A DNA stretch of 64,000 nt, from contig NZ_JALGBH010000001.1 in assembly GCF_022809115.1 (NCBI RefSeq), positions 248,001-312,000 on the forward strand. Direction: 5' to 3'. The translations under genes and the position numbers were made by a program. Under the pieces are notes generated by a model, which was not told the origin of the DNA, ran no database searches, and was given only the letters and a program-made list of their open reading frames with translations. The DNA comes from Pedobacter montanisoli (lineage in GTDB: Bacteria > Bacteroidota > Bacteroidia > Sphingobacteriales > Sphingobacteriaceae). This document shows, in pieces, positions 36,460 through 45,273 of this stretch. Positions within the stretch are counted from its first letter, which is position 1; each line of letters opens with the position of its first letter.

Positions 36460-37875
36460 TTATACTTTCATGGCTTTGCTCTGGCAAACGAAATCTGTTC
36501 TTTTCAAACCTGTGTTCTTAATTGCGCCATACCCACCAGCAACATCAATTACATGATCAATACCTCTGGCTTTTAGAATAGAAGCTGCAATCATCGATCT
36601 GTATCCTCCGGCACAATGGATATAATAAGTTTCTTCAGGCTTAACTTCAGGCATCCAATCGTTGATATAATCTAAGGGACGAGCCAGTGTAAATTCTAAA
36701 TGTTCTGCTTGATATTCACCCGGTTTACGTACATCTAAAGCCAATAAATTAGGTTGTTCATTTACTACATCCTCAAATTCAGTTGCACTTATAGACTTAA
36801 TCTGATCCGTTTCGCGGTTTTCTGCTTTCCAGCCTTCAAAACCTCCCGCCAAATATCCAATAGTATTGTCATAACCAACACGAGCCAGACGTGTTATGGT
36901 TTCCTGTTCTTTTCCTTGATCTGCTATCAATAAAATAGGCTGCTTTAAATCAGTAACTAAAGCGCCTACCCAAGGGGCAAATTGCCCGTTTAGACCAATA
37001 TTAATAGAGTTAGGTACAAATCCTTTGGCAAATTGTTGTGGATCACGGGTGTCTAAAATCAATGCTCCGCTTTGATTAGCCATTGCTTCAAACTCCGAAG
37101 GGTTTAACGCTTTCATGCCTTGCTCATAAACAGCATCTATACTGGCATAACCCAGTTTATTCATAGCGGCATTTTTAGCAAAATATTGAGGAGGAGGCAA
37201 AATGCCATCTGTTACCTCGTGTATGAACTGTTCTTTTGAAGTTGCTTTTAATGCATAGTTAACCTGCTTTTGATTACCCAATGTATCAAAAGTTTCTTTA
37301 CTCATGTTTTTACCACAGGCAGAGCCCGCTCCGTGTGCCGGGTAAACGATCACATCATCTGGTAAAACCATGATTTTCTGGTGTAAAGAATCATATAAAG
37401 TAGCGGCCATATCTTCCATGGTCATATCTCCTTGTTGAGCAAGATCTGGTCTGCCTACGTCACCGATAAACAATGTATCACCGGTAAATATACAATGTGC
37501 TTTACCCTCCTCATCCGTTAATAAATAGGTAGTAGATTCTGGTGTATGCCCCGGAGTATGCAAAACCGTTATGGTAACATCTCCTATTTTAAACTGCTCG
37601 CCATCTTTAGCTATATGAGCTTCAAACTGTGTTTTGGCTGTTGGTCCGTAAACAATAACTGCTCCACTTTTTTGGGCCAGATCAACATGTCCTGACACAA
37701 AATCAGCATGAAAATGCGTTTCAAAAATATATTTGATCTTTGCATTGTTCTGTGCAGCTTTATTTAAATAAGGTGCAATTTCTCTTAATGGATCTATAAT
37801 TGCGGCCTCACCGTTACTTTCTATATAATAAGCTGCTTCGGCCAAACAACCGGTATATATTTGTTCTATTTTCAT
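36460..37875 (-). CDS. MBL-fold persulfide-dioxygenase-like protein with two rhodanese domains
   Basis: The 471-aa protein fuses an MBL domain (1-240) to two rhodanese domains (about 265-355 and 370-465). The metal site is H54, H56, D58 and H63 in THFHADFVSGH, and HTPGHTPES near 110. The HADFVSGH form is that of ETHE1/Blh-type persulfide dioxygenases, which oxidise glutathione or other thiol persulfide. The second rhodanese has the catalytic Cys421 (YIHCAGGYRS). The first has Asp in that position (LIADQGKEQ) and is probably inactive. It presumably handles sulfide-derived persulfide. Confidence 0.88.
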   Translation of the reverse strand: MKIEQIYTGCLAEAAYYIESNGEAAIIDPLREIAPYLNKAAQNNAKIKYIFETHFHADFVSGHVDLAQKSGAVIVYGPTAKTQFEAHIAKDGEQFKIGDVTITVLHTPGHTPESTTYLLTDEEGKAHCIFTGDTLFIGDVGRPDLAQQGDMTMEDMAATLYDSLHQKIMVLPDDVIVYPAHGAGSACGKNMSKETFDTLGNQKQVNYALKATSKEQFIHEVTDGILPPPQYFAKNAAMNKLGYASIDAVYEQGMKALNPSEFEAMANQSGALILDTRDPQQFAKGFVPNSINIGLNGQFAPWVGALVTDLKQPILLIADQGKEQETITRLARVGYDNTIGYLAGGFEGWKAENRETDQIKSISATEFEDVVNEQPNLLALDVRKPGEYQAEHLEFTLARPLDYINDWMPEVKPEETYYIHCAGGYRSMIAASILKARGIDHVIDVAGGYGAIKNTGLKRTDFVCQSKAMKV

Positions 37876-37980
37876 ATTATTCTAAATAAAGCGGTTTTAC
37901 CAAAAATAACTGCTATTTATTGAAGTTTAGCTAGGCGTAAAAGTTATTGACACAATTTTTACGGTTAAAACTTATTATAA

Positions 37981-39000
37981 TCATGGCTTACTTAACTCTC
38001 CGGCAATAGAAGTTTCCATAAGTCGGGCAATTTCTGTCTTATCAAGTTGTTTACCTAAAAGGTACATTAATTTGGTAATAGCAGCTTCAAAGGTCATATC
38101 ATAGCCACTTAAAACACCCATAGCTTTTAAATTACTGCTGGTTTGGTATAAACCCAACTGAACCGATCCGCCTTTACACTGTGAAATATCCACAATGATC
38201 TTTCCTTCTTTAGATGCTTTTTCAAGACAAGCCAAGAACCAGTCATCTGTAGGCGTATTACCCGAACCAAAAGCTTCTAGCACTATGGCATCTACATCTG
38301 ATCCTGTTATAGCTTTAACCACGCTTTCTGTAATACCCGGATACATTTTTAAAATACCTATGTTTGATTGCAGATTGGTAAAAGCTTCAAACTTTTCTTC
38401 TTTGCGAGGTAAGATATTATTGGGATAAAATGTAAGATGAACACCTGCTTCGGCCAATATGGGATAATTAGGCGATTGAAAAGCTTCAAATTTCTCAGAA
38501 TTATATTTAATTGAACGGTTACCTCTGAATAGCTGGTAATCAAAGTAAATACAAACCTCAGGCACCATAGCTTTGCCATTCTTTTTGGTAGCTGCAATTT
38601 CTAAAGCAGTGATCAGATTCTCTTTTGCATCTGTTCTGATTTCGCCTATAGGCAATTGTGATCCGGTTAACACTACGGGTTTACTTAGATTTTGAAGCAT
38701 AAAACTCAATGCCGATGCTGTATAAGACATGGTATCTGAGCCATGCAAGATCACAAAGCCATCAAATTCTTCATAATTTTCGCTAATTACACTGGCCATT
38801 TTTACCCACCCATCAATATTCATGTTGGATGAATCGATAATAGGATCGAAAGAATGGACTTTCAGTTCATAATTAAGTAATGTGAGTTCTGGTACTTTGG
38901 CCTTGATCTGCTCAAAGTCAAAAGGAATAAGGGCACCGGTTTTGGCATCATTAACCATACCAATGGTACCTCCTGTATAAATTACAAGTATTTTGGTCAC
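37981..39000 (-). CDS. ansA: Type I L-asparaginase
   Basis: It hydrolyses asparagine to aspartate and ammonia, in the cytoplasm (no signal peptide). The 339-aa protein has the first catalytic threonine in YTGGTIGM (T12) and the second motif HGSDTMSYTASALSFML near 84-100. LTGSQLPIGE (about 112) and CKGGSVQLGLYQTS (about 275) are also conserved. The start is GTG at 39000; no ATG lies before the active-site Thr. It stands 47 bases after tatD's stop in reverse order and may be read with it. Confidence 0.93.
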   Translation of the reverse strand: MTKILVIYTGGTIGMVNDAKTGALIPFDFEQIKAKVPELTLLNYELKVHSFDPIIDSSNMNIDGWVKMASVISENYEEFDGFVILHGSDTMSYTASALSFMLQNLSKPVVLTGSQLPIGEIRTDAKENLITALEIAATKKNGKAMVPEVCIYFDYQLFRGNRSIKYNSEKFEAFQSPNYPILAEAGVHLTFYPNNILPRKEEKFEAFTNLQSNIGILKMYPGITESVVKAITGSDVDAIVLEAFGSGNTPTDDWFLACLEKASKEGKIIVDISQCKGGSVQLGLYQTSSNLKAMGVLSGYDMTFEAAITKLMYLLGKQLDKTEIARLMETSIAGELSKP

Positions 39001-39046
39001 CTTAGTTTTAGTAAGTTAGTTAGTGCTATAAAGTTATAAGCTTTGT

Positions 39047-39814
39047 CTAAACACCAAAAATTTTTTTTGAGTTAGTGGTAGTAACTTCCGCTATTTCTGC
39101 TAAATCTATTGCATAGATATCTGCCACTTTCTGAGCGATATGAATAAGGTAACTGCTTTCATTAGGTTTACCTCTGAAAGGAACAGGTGCCAGATAAGGC
39201 GAATCCGTTTCAAGTACAATATTTTTAAGGTCTATGCTTCTTAATACCTCATCTAACCCTGCTTTTTTATAGGTAACTACTCCCCCAATCCCTAAATAAA
39301 AGCCTAGATCTATAGCTCGTTCTGCCTGCTTTATATTGCCTGTAAAGCAATGAAAAATGCCCCTTAATTTCGGGTCTTTATGTTCTTCCAATACTTCAAA
39401 AACTTCATCAAAGGCCTCTCTACAATGAATTACGATAGGCAGATCCAAAGATTTTGCCCATTCTATCTGCCGGGCAAATGCCTTCTGCTGAATAGCTAAA
39501 GTGCTTTTATCCCAATATAAGTCAATCCCTATTTCTCCTATGGCATATATTTTTCTGCCAGTCAAACTATTTTTAATGATATGCAACTGTTCTTCAAAAT
39601 CCTCTTTTACATCACAGGGATGTAATCCTAGCATGGCAAAGCAATGATCAGGGTAGTTTTTTACCAGCTCATCAATTAAAAGTATAGAGTTTACATCTAC
39701 ATTGGGCAAAAATAATCGTTCTACCTTTTGTTCAAAACACCTTTCCATTAATTGCCTAAGCAATTGTGGATCTTTTTCATAATACAGGTGGGTATGGGTA
39801 TCTGTAAGTTGCAT
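39047..39814 (-). CDS. tatD: TatD-family metal-dependent DNase
   Basis: The 255-aa protein is a TIM-barrel hydrolase with H7 and H9 (TDTHTH), E93-type GEIGIDLYWDKS (about 93), PIVIHCREA near 130, FHCFTG near 155 and LETDSPYLAP near 200. TatD enzymes act as 3'-5' exonucleases and in DNA repair. It has the predicted leaderless promoter TAACTTTG 4 nt before its ATG. ansA follows on the same strand. Confidence 0.93.
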   Translation of the reverse strand: MQLTDTHTHLYYEKDPQLLRQLMERCFEQKVERLFLPNVDVNSILLIDELVKNYPDHCFAMLGLHPCDVKEDFEEQLHIIKNSLTGRKIYAIGEIGIDLYWDKSTLAIQQKAFARQIEWAKSLDLPIVIHCREAFDEVFEVLEEHKDPKLRGIFHCFTGNIKQAERAIDLGFYLGIGGVVTYKKAGLDEVLRSIDLKNIVLETDSPYLAPVPFRGKPNESSYLIHIAQKVADIYAIDLAEIAEVTTTNSKKIFGV

Positions 39815-39818
39815 ACTG

Positions 39819-39826
39819 CAAAGTTA
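39819..39826 (-). promoter_or_regulatory. -7 box 4 nt before tatD ATG
   Basis: On the minus strand TAACTTTG, CAGT, ATG. Confidence 0.55.
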
Positions 39827-39859
39827 TTTTAATTTAAGCGGCTATTAAAGCTTTAAATA

Positions 39860-39893
39860 AAAAACCCTGCCCGAGAAACTCAAGCAGGGTTTA
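39860..39893 (-). terminator. Terminator of the FKBP lipoprotein gene
   Basis: Outer stem AAACCCTGC pairs with GCAGGGTTT, with an inner GAG-AAA-CTC mini-hairpin. A minus-strand T-rich tract follows. Confidence 0.8.
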
Positions 39894-39914
39894 CAAACCG
39901 AGAATGATTTAAAA

Positions 39915-40901
39915 TTATTTTTTTACAGGAGCCGGAGGTGCTGGTTGCACAGGGGCTGCTGCTTTAGGTTTAATGATGTCTAATACTTCTATTTCAAAAA
40001 CCATTGGTGTATATGGAGCAAATGGACCACCACCTTCTTCACCATAGCCTAATTTAGAAGGGAAAATAGCCGTGATCTTACCACCTTTACCCACTAATTT
40101 TATAGCCTCAGAGAAACCAGCTACTACGTTGGTAGGCAACATTTTTGCAGGCTCGTATTTATGTCCGGGTTGTACGTGATCAGCCTCTTTAGCTGCTTTT
40201 TCAACGTTTGTATCAAACAATCTATATTTGCCTTTTGCATCTTTTTTGGTAAATCTGCCAATATAATTAACCAATACAGTATCGGTATTGGTTGCTTTTT
40301 CGCCAGTACCCGGAGCAGTAATTACATATTGCAGGCCACTAGGCGCAGTAGTTACTTTTAAATTGTTTTCTTTAATATATTGTTGGATTTTACCTGGCTC
40401 AGCAACTTTTCTTTTCTCCATATCAGCTTTGTAATCTGCCTGGAAAAAATCGCTTGCTTTTTTATGGAATATCGAATCAGGTTCATTAGCTCCTCTTTTG
40501 AATACTTTCTCAACTTTAATCGTAAATACCATGTATTTATCATTTTTAAATTGCTCGGGTTTAGGCTGGTTTGTACGTGCAGCCATGGTATCCAAATTAA
40601 TCTTAAATGTTGCACTGTCACCTTCACCAAAAAGGGTAAGTACATCATTCATGTCGCCTGCATAGTTCTTTTTACTTACAGGAAATATTTGAGCCTGCTC
40701 AGTATCATAAGTACTGCCTAATATAGAATCTTTTTCATTTTTCTGGGTAAAGTTAATCTTAACGATATCTCCTTCTTTAATTTTGTCTTTTCCACCAGAT
40801 TTATGGATGGTATATAACAAACCTCCCGGTCCTTTCTTTTCAGTGTTACATGCAGCTAAACCTAAGGCTGCTACAAAAAGAATTGCTAAACTTTTTTTCA
40901 T
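39915..40901 (-). CDS. FKBP-type peptidyl-prolyl isomerase lipoprotein
   Basis: The 328-aa protein has a lipobox LAAC (Cys18). The first half (30-150) is an FKBP-like region that has lost clear catalytic residues. The second half is a canonical FKBP domain (about 185-312, with PSGLQYVITAPGTGEKA, VLVNYIGRF and IFPSKLGYGEEGGGPFAPYTPMVFEIEVL). A proline-rich tail ends it. It is predicted to fold proteins in the periplasm at a membrane. A second FKBP gene lies at 42.6 kb. Confidence 0.9.
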   Translation of the reverse strand: MKKSLAILFVAALGLAACNTEKKGPGGLLYTIHKSGGKDKIKEGDIVKINFTQKNEKDSILGSTYDTEQAQIFPVSKKNYAGDMNDVLTLFGEGDSATFKINLDTMAARTNQPKPEQFKNDKYMVFTIKVEKVFKRGANEPDSIFHKKASDFFQADYKADMEKRKVAEPGKIQQYIKENNLKVTTAPSGLQYVITAPGTGEKATNTDTVLVNYIGRFTKKDAKGKYRLFDTNVEKAAKEADHVQPGHKYEPAKMLPTNVVAGFSEAIKLVGKGGKITAIFPSKLGYGEEGGGPFAPYTPMVFEIEVLDIIKPKAAAPVQPAPPAPVKK

Positions 40902-40978
40902 TTAATTTTATGTTTAATAACGTGATGCGAATTTAACAGCTTTACGCTTTACTTATATACTTATTGTAAAAATTTATA

Positions 40979-41989
40979 CTAAACAAAAAGTAGTGCTTTG
41001 TATTCGGGTAATATCGATTTGAAAGCTGCTACAGTTTGCTCAAGGCTCTGATCAGATGAACCTCCCGCGGCGTTTCTGTGCCCGCCTCCGTTAAAATATT
41101 TTTTACAGATCTCGTTTGCCGGGAAATCGCCGGTAGACCGTAGTGATAATTTAACTTTATCTGTGCGCTCAATAATAAAAGCCGCCAACTTGATACCGTT
41201 AACAGACAAGGCATAGTTTACAATGCCTTCTGTATCGCCAGTTTCTATTTTAAACTGCTCCAGTTCCTGTTTATTTACGCTTATAATAGCTGTATTAAAA
41301 TCTCTTAGAATTTCTAATTTATGCGACAGGCAATACCCTAAAAATTTGATTCGGGTTTCTGAAACGTTATCATAAACCAGCTGGTGGATGCGCCAGTGTT
41401 CAGCTCCGGCATCGATCAGATCGGCAGCAATACGGTAAACTTCAGCTGTTGCCGAAGGAAAACGGAAAGAACCTGAATCTGTCATGATTCCGGTATATAA
41501 ACAGGTAGCAACATCTTTATTAACCAGCTGAGGCTCTTCCATTACATTCATGATAAAATCATAAACCAGTTGGGCAGATGCGCATGCATTGATATTCCAG
41601 TGTCTGTAATCATCAAAATCTTCTGGATCAAGGTGATGATCGATCATTACTTTTACAGCAGAAGCTTCTCTAACATGTTCGCCAAGGTTATTAATACGAC
41701 CTAGGGCATTAAAATCTAAACAGAAAATAATGGCGGCTTCATTTACCAGTTTTACAGATTGTTCTTCTGCTTCTGTATAAATAATAACTTCACTGTTGTT
41801 AGGCATCCAGTGTAAAAATTCAGGATAATCTGTAGGTGCAATTACACTAACGTGATGACCTTTTTGAATTAGGTAAGCGTATAAACCCAATGATGAGCCC
41901 ATGGCATCGCCATCAGGTTTGTGATGTGTAGTAATCACAATCTGTTGGGGCACTGACAATAAGCTTTTTAAATCGGCACTTGTAATCAT
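40979..41989 (-). CDS. DHH/DHHA1 phosphoesterase (NrnA-like oligoribonuclease / pAp phosphatase)
   Basis: The 336-aa cytoplasmic protein has THHKPDGDAMGSS (21-33), LDFNALGR (91-98), DHH at 117-119 and the DHHA1 motif GGGHRNAAGG near 307-316. This set matches NrnA, which degrades nano-RNA and 3'-phosphoadenosine 5'-phosphate. c-di-AMP phosphodiesterases share the domains but usually have extra N-terminal parts absent here. A degenerate box TAACTTCG lies 10 bases before the ATG. Confidence 0.87.
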   Translation of the reverse strand: MITSADLKSLLSVPQQIVITTHHKPDGDAMGSSLGLYAYLIQKGHHVSVIAPTDYPEFLHWMPNNSEVIIYTEAEEQSVKLVNEAAIIFCLDFNALGRINNLGEHVREASAVKVMIDHHLDPEDFDDYRHWNINACASAQLVYDFIMNVMEEPQLVNKDVATCLYTGIMTDSGSFRFPSATAEVYRIAADLIDAGAEHWRIHQLVYDNVSETRIKFLGYCLSHKLEILRDFNTAIISVNKQELEQFKIETGDTEGIVNYALSVNGIKLAAFIIERTDKVKLSLRSTGDFPANEICKKYFNGGGHRNAAGGSSDQSLEQTVAAFKSILPEYKALLFV

Positions 41990-42069
41990 ATATAGCTTGC
42001 GAAGTTAAGGATTTTAAATATAAAGACATCTTCTTCTTACTGTCTCTTTAATTTTAATTTTATAAACTG

Positions 42070-42077
42070 TATTTTTG
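42070..42077 (+). promoter_or_regulatory. -7 box of ndk
   Basis: TATTTTTG, 17 bases before the ndk ATG. Confidence 0.45.
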
Positions 42078-42094
42078 CAAAAAATTTAATACAA

Positions 42095-42514
42095 ATGACA
42101 ACTAACAGAACCTTTACTATGATTAAACCTGATGCTGTTGCAAACGGACACATCGGTGCAATCATAAATGATATCACAAAAGCAGGATTTAAAATTATTG
42201 CAATGAAGTACACTCAACTTAGCCCTGAAAAAGCAGGTGAGTTTTATGCGGTACACAAAGAACGTCCTTTTTACAATGATTTAGTAAGCTTCATGTCTTC
42301 AGGACCAATTGTTGCTGCTATTTTAGAGAAAGACAATGCAATTGAAGAATTCAGAAAACTAATTGGATCAACAAACCCTGCTGAAGCTGCAGAAGGAACT
42401 ATCCGTCAGAAATATGCTAAATCTATCGATGCAAATGCTATCCATGGATCAGATTCTGATGAGAATGCTCAAATTGAAGGCGATTTCTTCTTCGCTGCTG
42501 ACGAGCGTTTCTAA
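42095..42514 (+). CDS. ndk: Nucleoside diphosphate kinase
   Basis: It transfers the gamma phosphate from ATP to NDPs to balance nucleotide pools. The 139-aa length is standard. [14 protein letters not shown] (8-21) and the phospho-histidine H117 in NAIHGSDS are present, and [15 protein letters not shown] (57-71) is conserved. It is a single gene with its own promoter box and a terminator. Confidence 0.98.
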   Translation: MTTNRTFTMIKPDAVANGHIGAIINDITKAGFKIIAMKYTQLSPEKAGEFYAVHKERPFYNDLVSFMSSGPIVAAILEKDNAIEEFRKLIGSTNPAEAAEGTIRQKYAKSIDANAIHGSDSDENAQIEGDFFFAADERF

Positions 42515-42538
42515 GCATTAAGAATATTGTTTTTAACC

Positions 42539-42572
42539 TAAGCACTCTTTTCAGGGTGCTTATTTTTTATTT
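42539..42572 (+). terminator. Terminator of ndk
   Basis: Stem AAGCAC pairs with GTGCTT around CTTTTCAG, then a T-rich tract. Confidence 0.7.
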
Positions 42573-42598
42573 GTATATTTCGCCCTCAAACCTTTAAC

Positions 42599-43378
42599 AT
42601 GAAAAAAACTTATATCCTAATATTTGCTTTAGCTTTATCTGCTCAGGTAAAAGCGCAAAACAAACCTAAAGCAGCTACTGTAGCCAAAAAACCAGCTACA
42701 ACGACTAAGACAGTAACCAAAACTACATTTACAGCAAAACCTGTTTTTACTAATCTACTTGATTCTGCCAGTTATGCCTTTGGTAACGCTATGGCCAGCA
42801 ATTTAAAAGCAGGAGGTTTAAGCAGCTTAAATTACGAATTGCTGGTTAAAGGTTTAAAAGATGCTTTTGATAACAACACTCCTGTTTTAAATGAAGAAAC
42901 TGCTCAGCTTACCATCAATAAGCTTTTTGAAAGCCTGACCAGTGTAAGAGAAGAAAAAAACAAAAACCAATTTGCTGCTCAGATTAAAGAAGGCGAAGAT
43001 TTTCTGTCAAAAAACAAACTTAAAAAAGGTGTAATTACCACAGCAAGTGGCTTGCAATATGAGGTTATTAAACAAGGTACAGGTAATAAACCCAAAGCCA
43101 CAGATCAGGTAACCGTACATTATCAGGGCACTTTACTTAATGGCTTTGAGTTTGACAGCTCTTATAAAAGAGGTGAACCTATTTCTCTGGAACTGAACCG
43201 GGTAATTAAAGGCTGGACAGAAGGTGTTCAGTTAATGCCTGAAGGCTCAAAATACAGGTTTTATATTCCTTATAACTTGGGTTATGGAACCAGCGGTGCC
43301 GGACAGAATATCCCTCCGTATGCTACATTGATTTTTGATGTTGAGCTGATTAAAATAGACACTCCAGCAACTAATTAA
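42599..43378 (+). CDS. Secreted FKBP-type peptidyl-prolyl isomerase (FklB/Mip-like)
   Basis: The 259-aa protein has a signal peptide (MKKTYILIFALALSAQVKAQ), an Ala/Lys/Thr-rich linker (20-50), an FKBP_N dimerisation region (55-140, with DSASYAFGNAMASNL) and an FKBP_C domain (about 150-255, ASGLQYEVIKQGTGNKPKA, VTVHYQGTLLNG, IPYNLGYGTSGAGQNIPPYATLIFDVELI). It is a predicted periplasmic foldase with an intact active-site set. Confidence 0.92.
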   Translation: MKKTYILIFALALSAQVKAQNKPKAATVAKKPATTTKTVTKTTFTAKPVFTNLLDSASYAFGNAMASNLKAGGLSSLNYELLVKGLKDAFDNNTPVLNEETAQLTINKLFESLTSVREEKNKNQFAAQIKEGEDFLSKNKLKKGVITTASGLQYEVIKQGTGNKPKATDQVTVHYQGTLLNGFEFDSSYKRGEPISLELNRVIKGWTEGVQLMPEGSKYRFYIPYNLGYGTSGAGQNIPPYATLIFDVELIKIDTPATN

Positions 43379-43405
43379 ATCAGATTTCAATAAAAGACGT
43401 TTCAT

Positions 43406-43450
43406 AGAGGTCATTAAAAGGGGTTACTTTTTTAATGACCTTTTCTTTTT
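43406..43450 (+). terminator. Terminator of the FKBP gene
   Basis: AGGTCATTAAAA pairs with TTTTAATGACCT, followed by TTTTCTTTTT. Confidence 0.82.
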
Positions 43451-43510
43451 GCCTAAAAGTTATAAAACCTTTTCATATCTAAAAGCGTTAATTATGGAAA
43501 CGGAAAGGCT

Positions 43511-43690
43511 ATGAAAAATTTTAGTTGGATTGCTTTAGTATTGATATTTTGTACCACATTACAGAGTTGCGAATTTATAGCAGGTATTTTTAAAGCAGGT
43601 GTATGGTCTGGTGTACTGATCGTTGTTTTGGTCTTAGCCCTCATTATTTGGTTAGGGGCAAAAATCTTTGGAGGGGGTAAGGATACTTAA
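43511..43690 (+). CDS. Small lipoprotein with C-terminal membrane helix
   Basis: The 59-aa frame runs from ATG at 43511 to TAA at 43690. It has a signal with a lipobox-like TLQSC (Cys20) followed by EFIAGIFKAGVWSG and a hydrophobic helix (VLIVVLVLALIIWLGAKIF), ending GGGKDT. A lipoprotein signal plus helix in so short a frame is not expected by chance, and I believe similar short proteins occur in related genera, but that is memory rather than a search. The gene is preceded by a terminator and is convergent with the DUF721 gene, 3 bases away. Confidence 0.65.
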   Translation: MKNFSWIALVLIFCTTLQSCEFIAGIFKAGVWSGVLIVVLVLALIIWLGAKIFGGGKDT

Positions 43691-43693
43691 AGC

Positions 43694-43984
43694 CTATAAA
43701 AAGACAATCTCGCTGATTACTTGTGCGCCTATCCTTTCATTAATTTTATGAATAATCGCAGAGCGTACCATCAGTAATTCATTTTTAATAACCGAAGATT
43801 CTATACGAACAAATAGTTTGTGCTGGTGTACATAAATCTGTGTGGTACGATTAGACACTGCGGTTCCCATAATTTCGGGCCATAAAGCTACCACTCCCGT
43901 TTCATCAAACTTACCTTTTATACGGTAATGTTTGAGCATTTTCTCAATAGCCTCTTTCAGCGTTATGTCATTGGGTTTACGCAT
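43694..43984 (-). CDS. DUF721 (DciA-like) protein
   Basis: The 96-aa protein matches DUF721, related to DciA, a loader of the DnaB helicase in bacteria that lack DnaC. MLKHYRIKGKFDETGVVALWPEIMG and the C-terminal ELLMVRSAIIHKINERIG are typical. It overlaps the end of recF by 8 bases. In many bacteria DUF721 sits beside recF or gyrB, so the placement is usual. The short length gives only the core KH-like domain. Confidence 0.85.
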   Translation of the reverse strand: MRKPNDITLKEAIEKMLKHYRIKGKFDETGVVALWPEIMGTAVSNRTTQIYVHQHKLFVRIESSVIKNELLMVRSAIIHKINERIGAQVISEIVFL

Positions 43985-45080
43985 GTGCTACATTTCCGTT
44001 TACAACCTCAAACAAATTAATATCTGCTTTTATCTCATTAAATACATTTACCACCCGTTCTTTATTGGCATCGGTAATGAAAATCTGTCCAAAATCATCA
44101 TGCGATACCATTTGCATCAATTTATGTACCCGCAAACTGTCTAATTTATCAAATATATCATCCAGTAAAAGCAAGGGTTTATACCCTTTAAACTTTTGCA
44201 AATAGCTATATTGAGCTAATTTTAATGCAATTAAAAAGGATTTCTGCTGTCCTTGCGAGCCAAATTTCTTTAAAGGTACATCCGCAATACTAAATAACAG
44301 CTCATCTTTATGAATGCCTGTAGTGGTACGTTCTAATACCCGGTCTTTTTCCAGGCTTTCTTCCAGTAGAACTTCAAAAGATTTTTCACTCAACTGAGAT
44401 TGGTAACTTAAAGCCACTTCTTCTGCATCGCCCGAAATAAAACTGTAATGCTTGTTAAATAAAGGAATAAACTCAGCTAAGAATTGTTTACGTTTCGAAA
44501 AAATAGCATTGCCTACATTAATCAGTTGTTCATTCAGGATTTCTAAAAGTGCTACATCCAGTTTATGAGTAGCTGCCACCTGTTTAAGCAAGGTGTTTCT
44601 ATTCAGTAAATGTTTATTGTATGTAATCAGTAAATCGAGATATTGCGTATCTGTTTGCGAGATCACATTATCAACAAAACGCCTGCGCTCTTCACTACCC
44701 TCCATAATCAGGTTCACATCATAGGGAGAAATCATTACTACCGGAAATAAACCAATATGGTCTGCCAGTTTTTCGTATTCTTTTTTATTACGCTTAAATT
44801 GCTTTTTCTGATTTCGCTTAACCCCACAACTAATTTGCTCAGGTTTCTGATCTTTATCAAAATTACCTTGCACTAAAAAAAGTTCTTCTCCTATTTTAAT
44901 CTGCTGGCTGTCTATTGGATTGAAATAACTTTTGCAAAGACATAAATAATGTATAGCATCTAGCAAATTGGTTTTTCCGGCACCATTATTACCTACAAAA
45001 GCATTAACGGTAGGTGAAAAAGTAAGCTCTGCCGATGCGTAGTTTTTAAAATAAAGAAGAGTTAAATTTTTTAGCCACAT
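43977..45080 (-). CDS. recF: DNA replication/repair protein RecF
   Basis: RecF loads RecA at gaps with RecO and RecR. The 367-aa protein has Walker A GNNGAGKT (30-37), YDVNLIMEGSEERRRFVD (about 115-132), a signature-like KFGSQGQQKSFLIALKLAQ (about 270) and Walker B PLLLLDDIFDKLD (about 300). It lies on the minus strand with DUF721. dnaA and dnaN, common neighbours of recF in other phyla, are not here. Confidence 0.95.
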   Translation of the reverse strand: MWLKNLTLLYFKNYASAELTFSPTVNAFVGNNGAGKTNLLDAIHYLCLCKSYFNPIDSQQIKIGEELFLVQGNFDKDQKPEQISCGVKRNQKKQFKRNKKEYEKLADHIGLFPVVMISPYDVNLIMEGSEERRRFVDNVISQTDTQYLDLLITYNKHLLNRNTLLKQVAATHKLDVALLEILNEQLINVGNAIFSKRKQFLAEFIPLFNKHYSFISGDAEEVALSYQSQLSEKSFEVLLEESLEKDRVLERTTTGIHKDELLFSIADVPLKKFGSQGQQKSFLIALKLAQYSYLQKFKGYKPLLLLDDIFDKLDSLRVHKLMQMVSHDDFGQIFITDANKERVVNVFNEIKADINLFEVVNGNVAHA

Positions 45081-45088
45081 AAGGTAAA

Positions 45089-45096
45089 CAAAGTTA
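45089..45096 (-). promoter_or_regulatory. -7 box 8 nt before recF ATG
   Basis: TAACTTTG on the minus strand, then eight bases, then ATG. The mRNA leader would be absent or only a few bases. Confidence 0.5.
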
Positions 45097-45219
45097 CCAT
45101 TTTTTACCCTCGTGGTAAATGATTTATTTTGTAAAACGTTTTTACTTAAACAAGCAGAGAAATTTTAATCATAAAGCTATGGTAAAACGCTAAACTTTAA
45201 TTAAATAGTTAAAAAGGGG

Positions 45220-45249
45220 TTGATACTTTCATTGAAAAATGTATTTTTG
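45220..45249 (+). promoter_or_regulatory. Full -33/-7 promoter of the TPR gene
   Basis: TTG at 45220-45222, a 19-base spacer, and TATTTTTG at 45242-45249. Both halves and the spacing match the Bacteroidota housekeeping promoter. The ATG at 45274 is 24 bases downstream. Confidence 0.65.
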
Positions 45250-45273
45250 CAATCCTTAATTCCAAATTATAAA

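Noticed and set aside
43977..45080. recF as evidence of a nearby dnaA-type origin
   Set aside because: recF is 14 kb from the DnaA-box cluster and is not linked to dnaA, dnaN or gyrB here, so it carries no weight.
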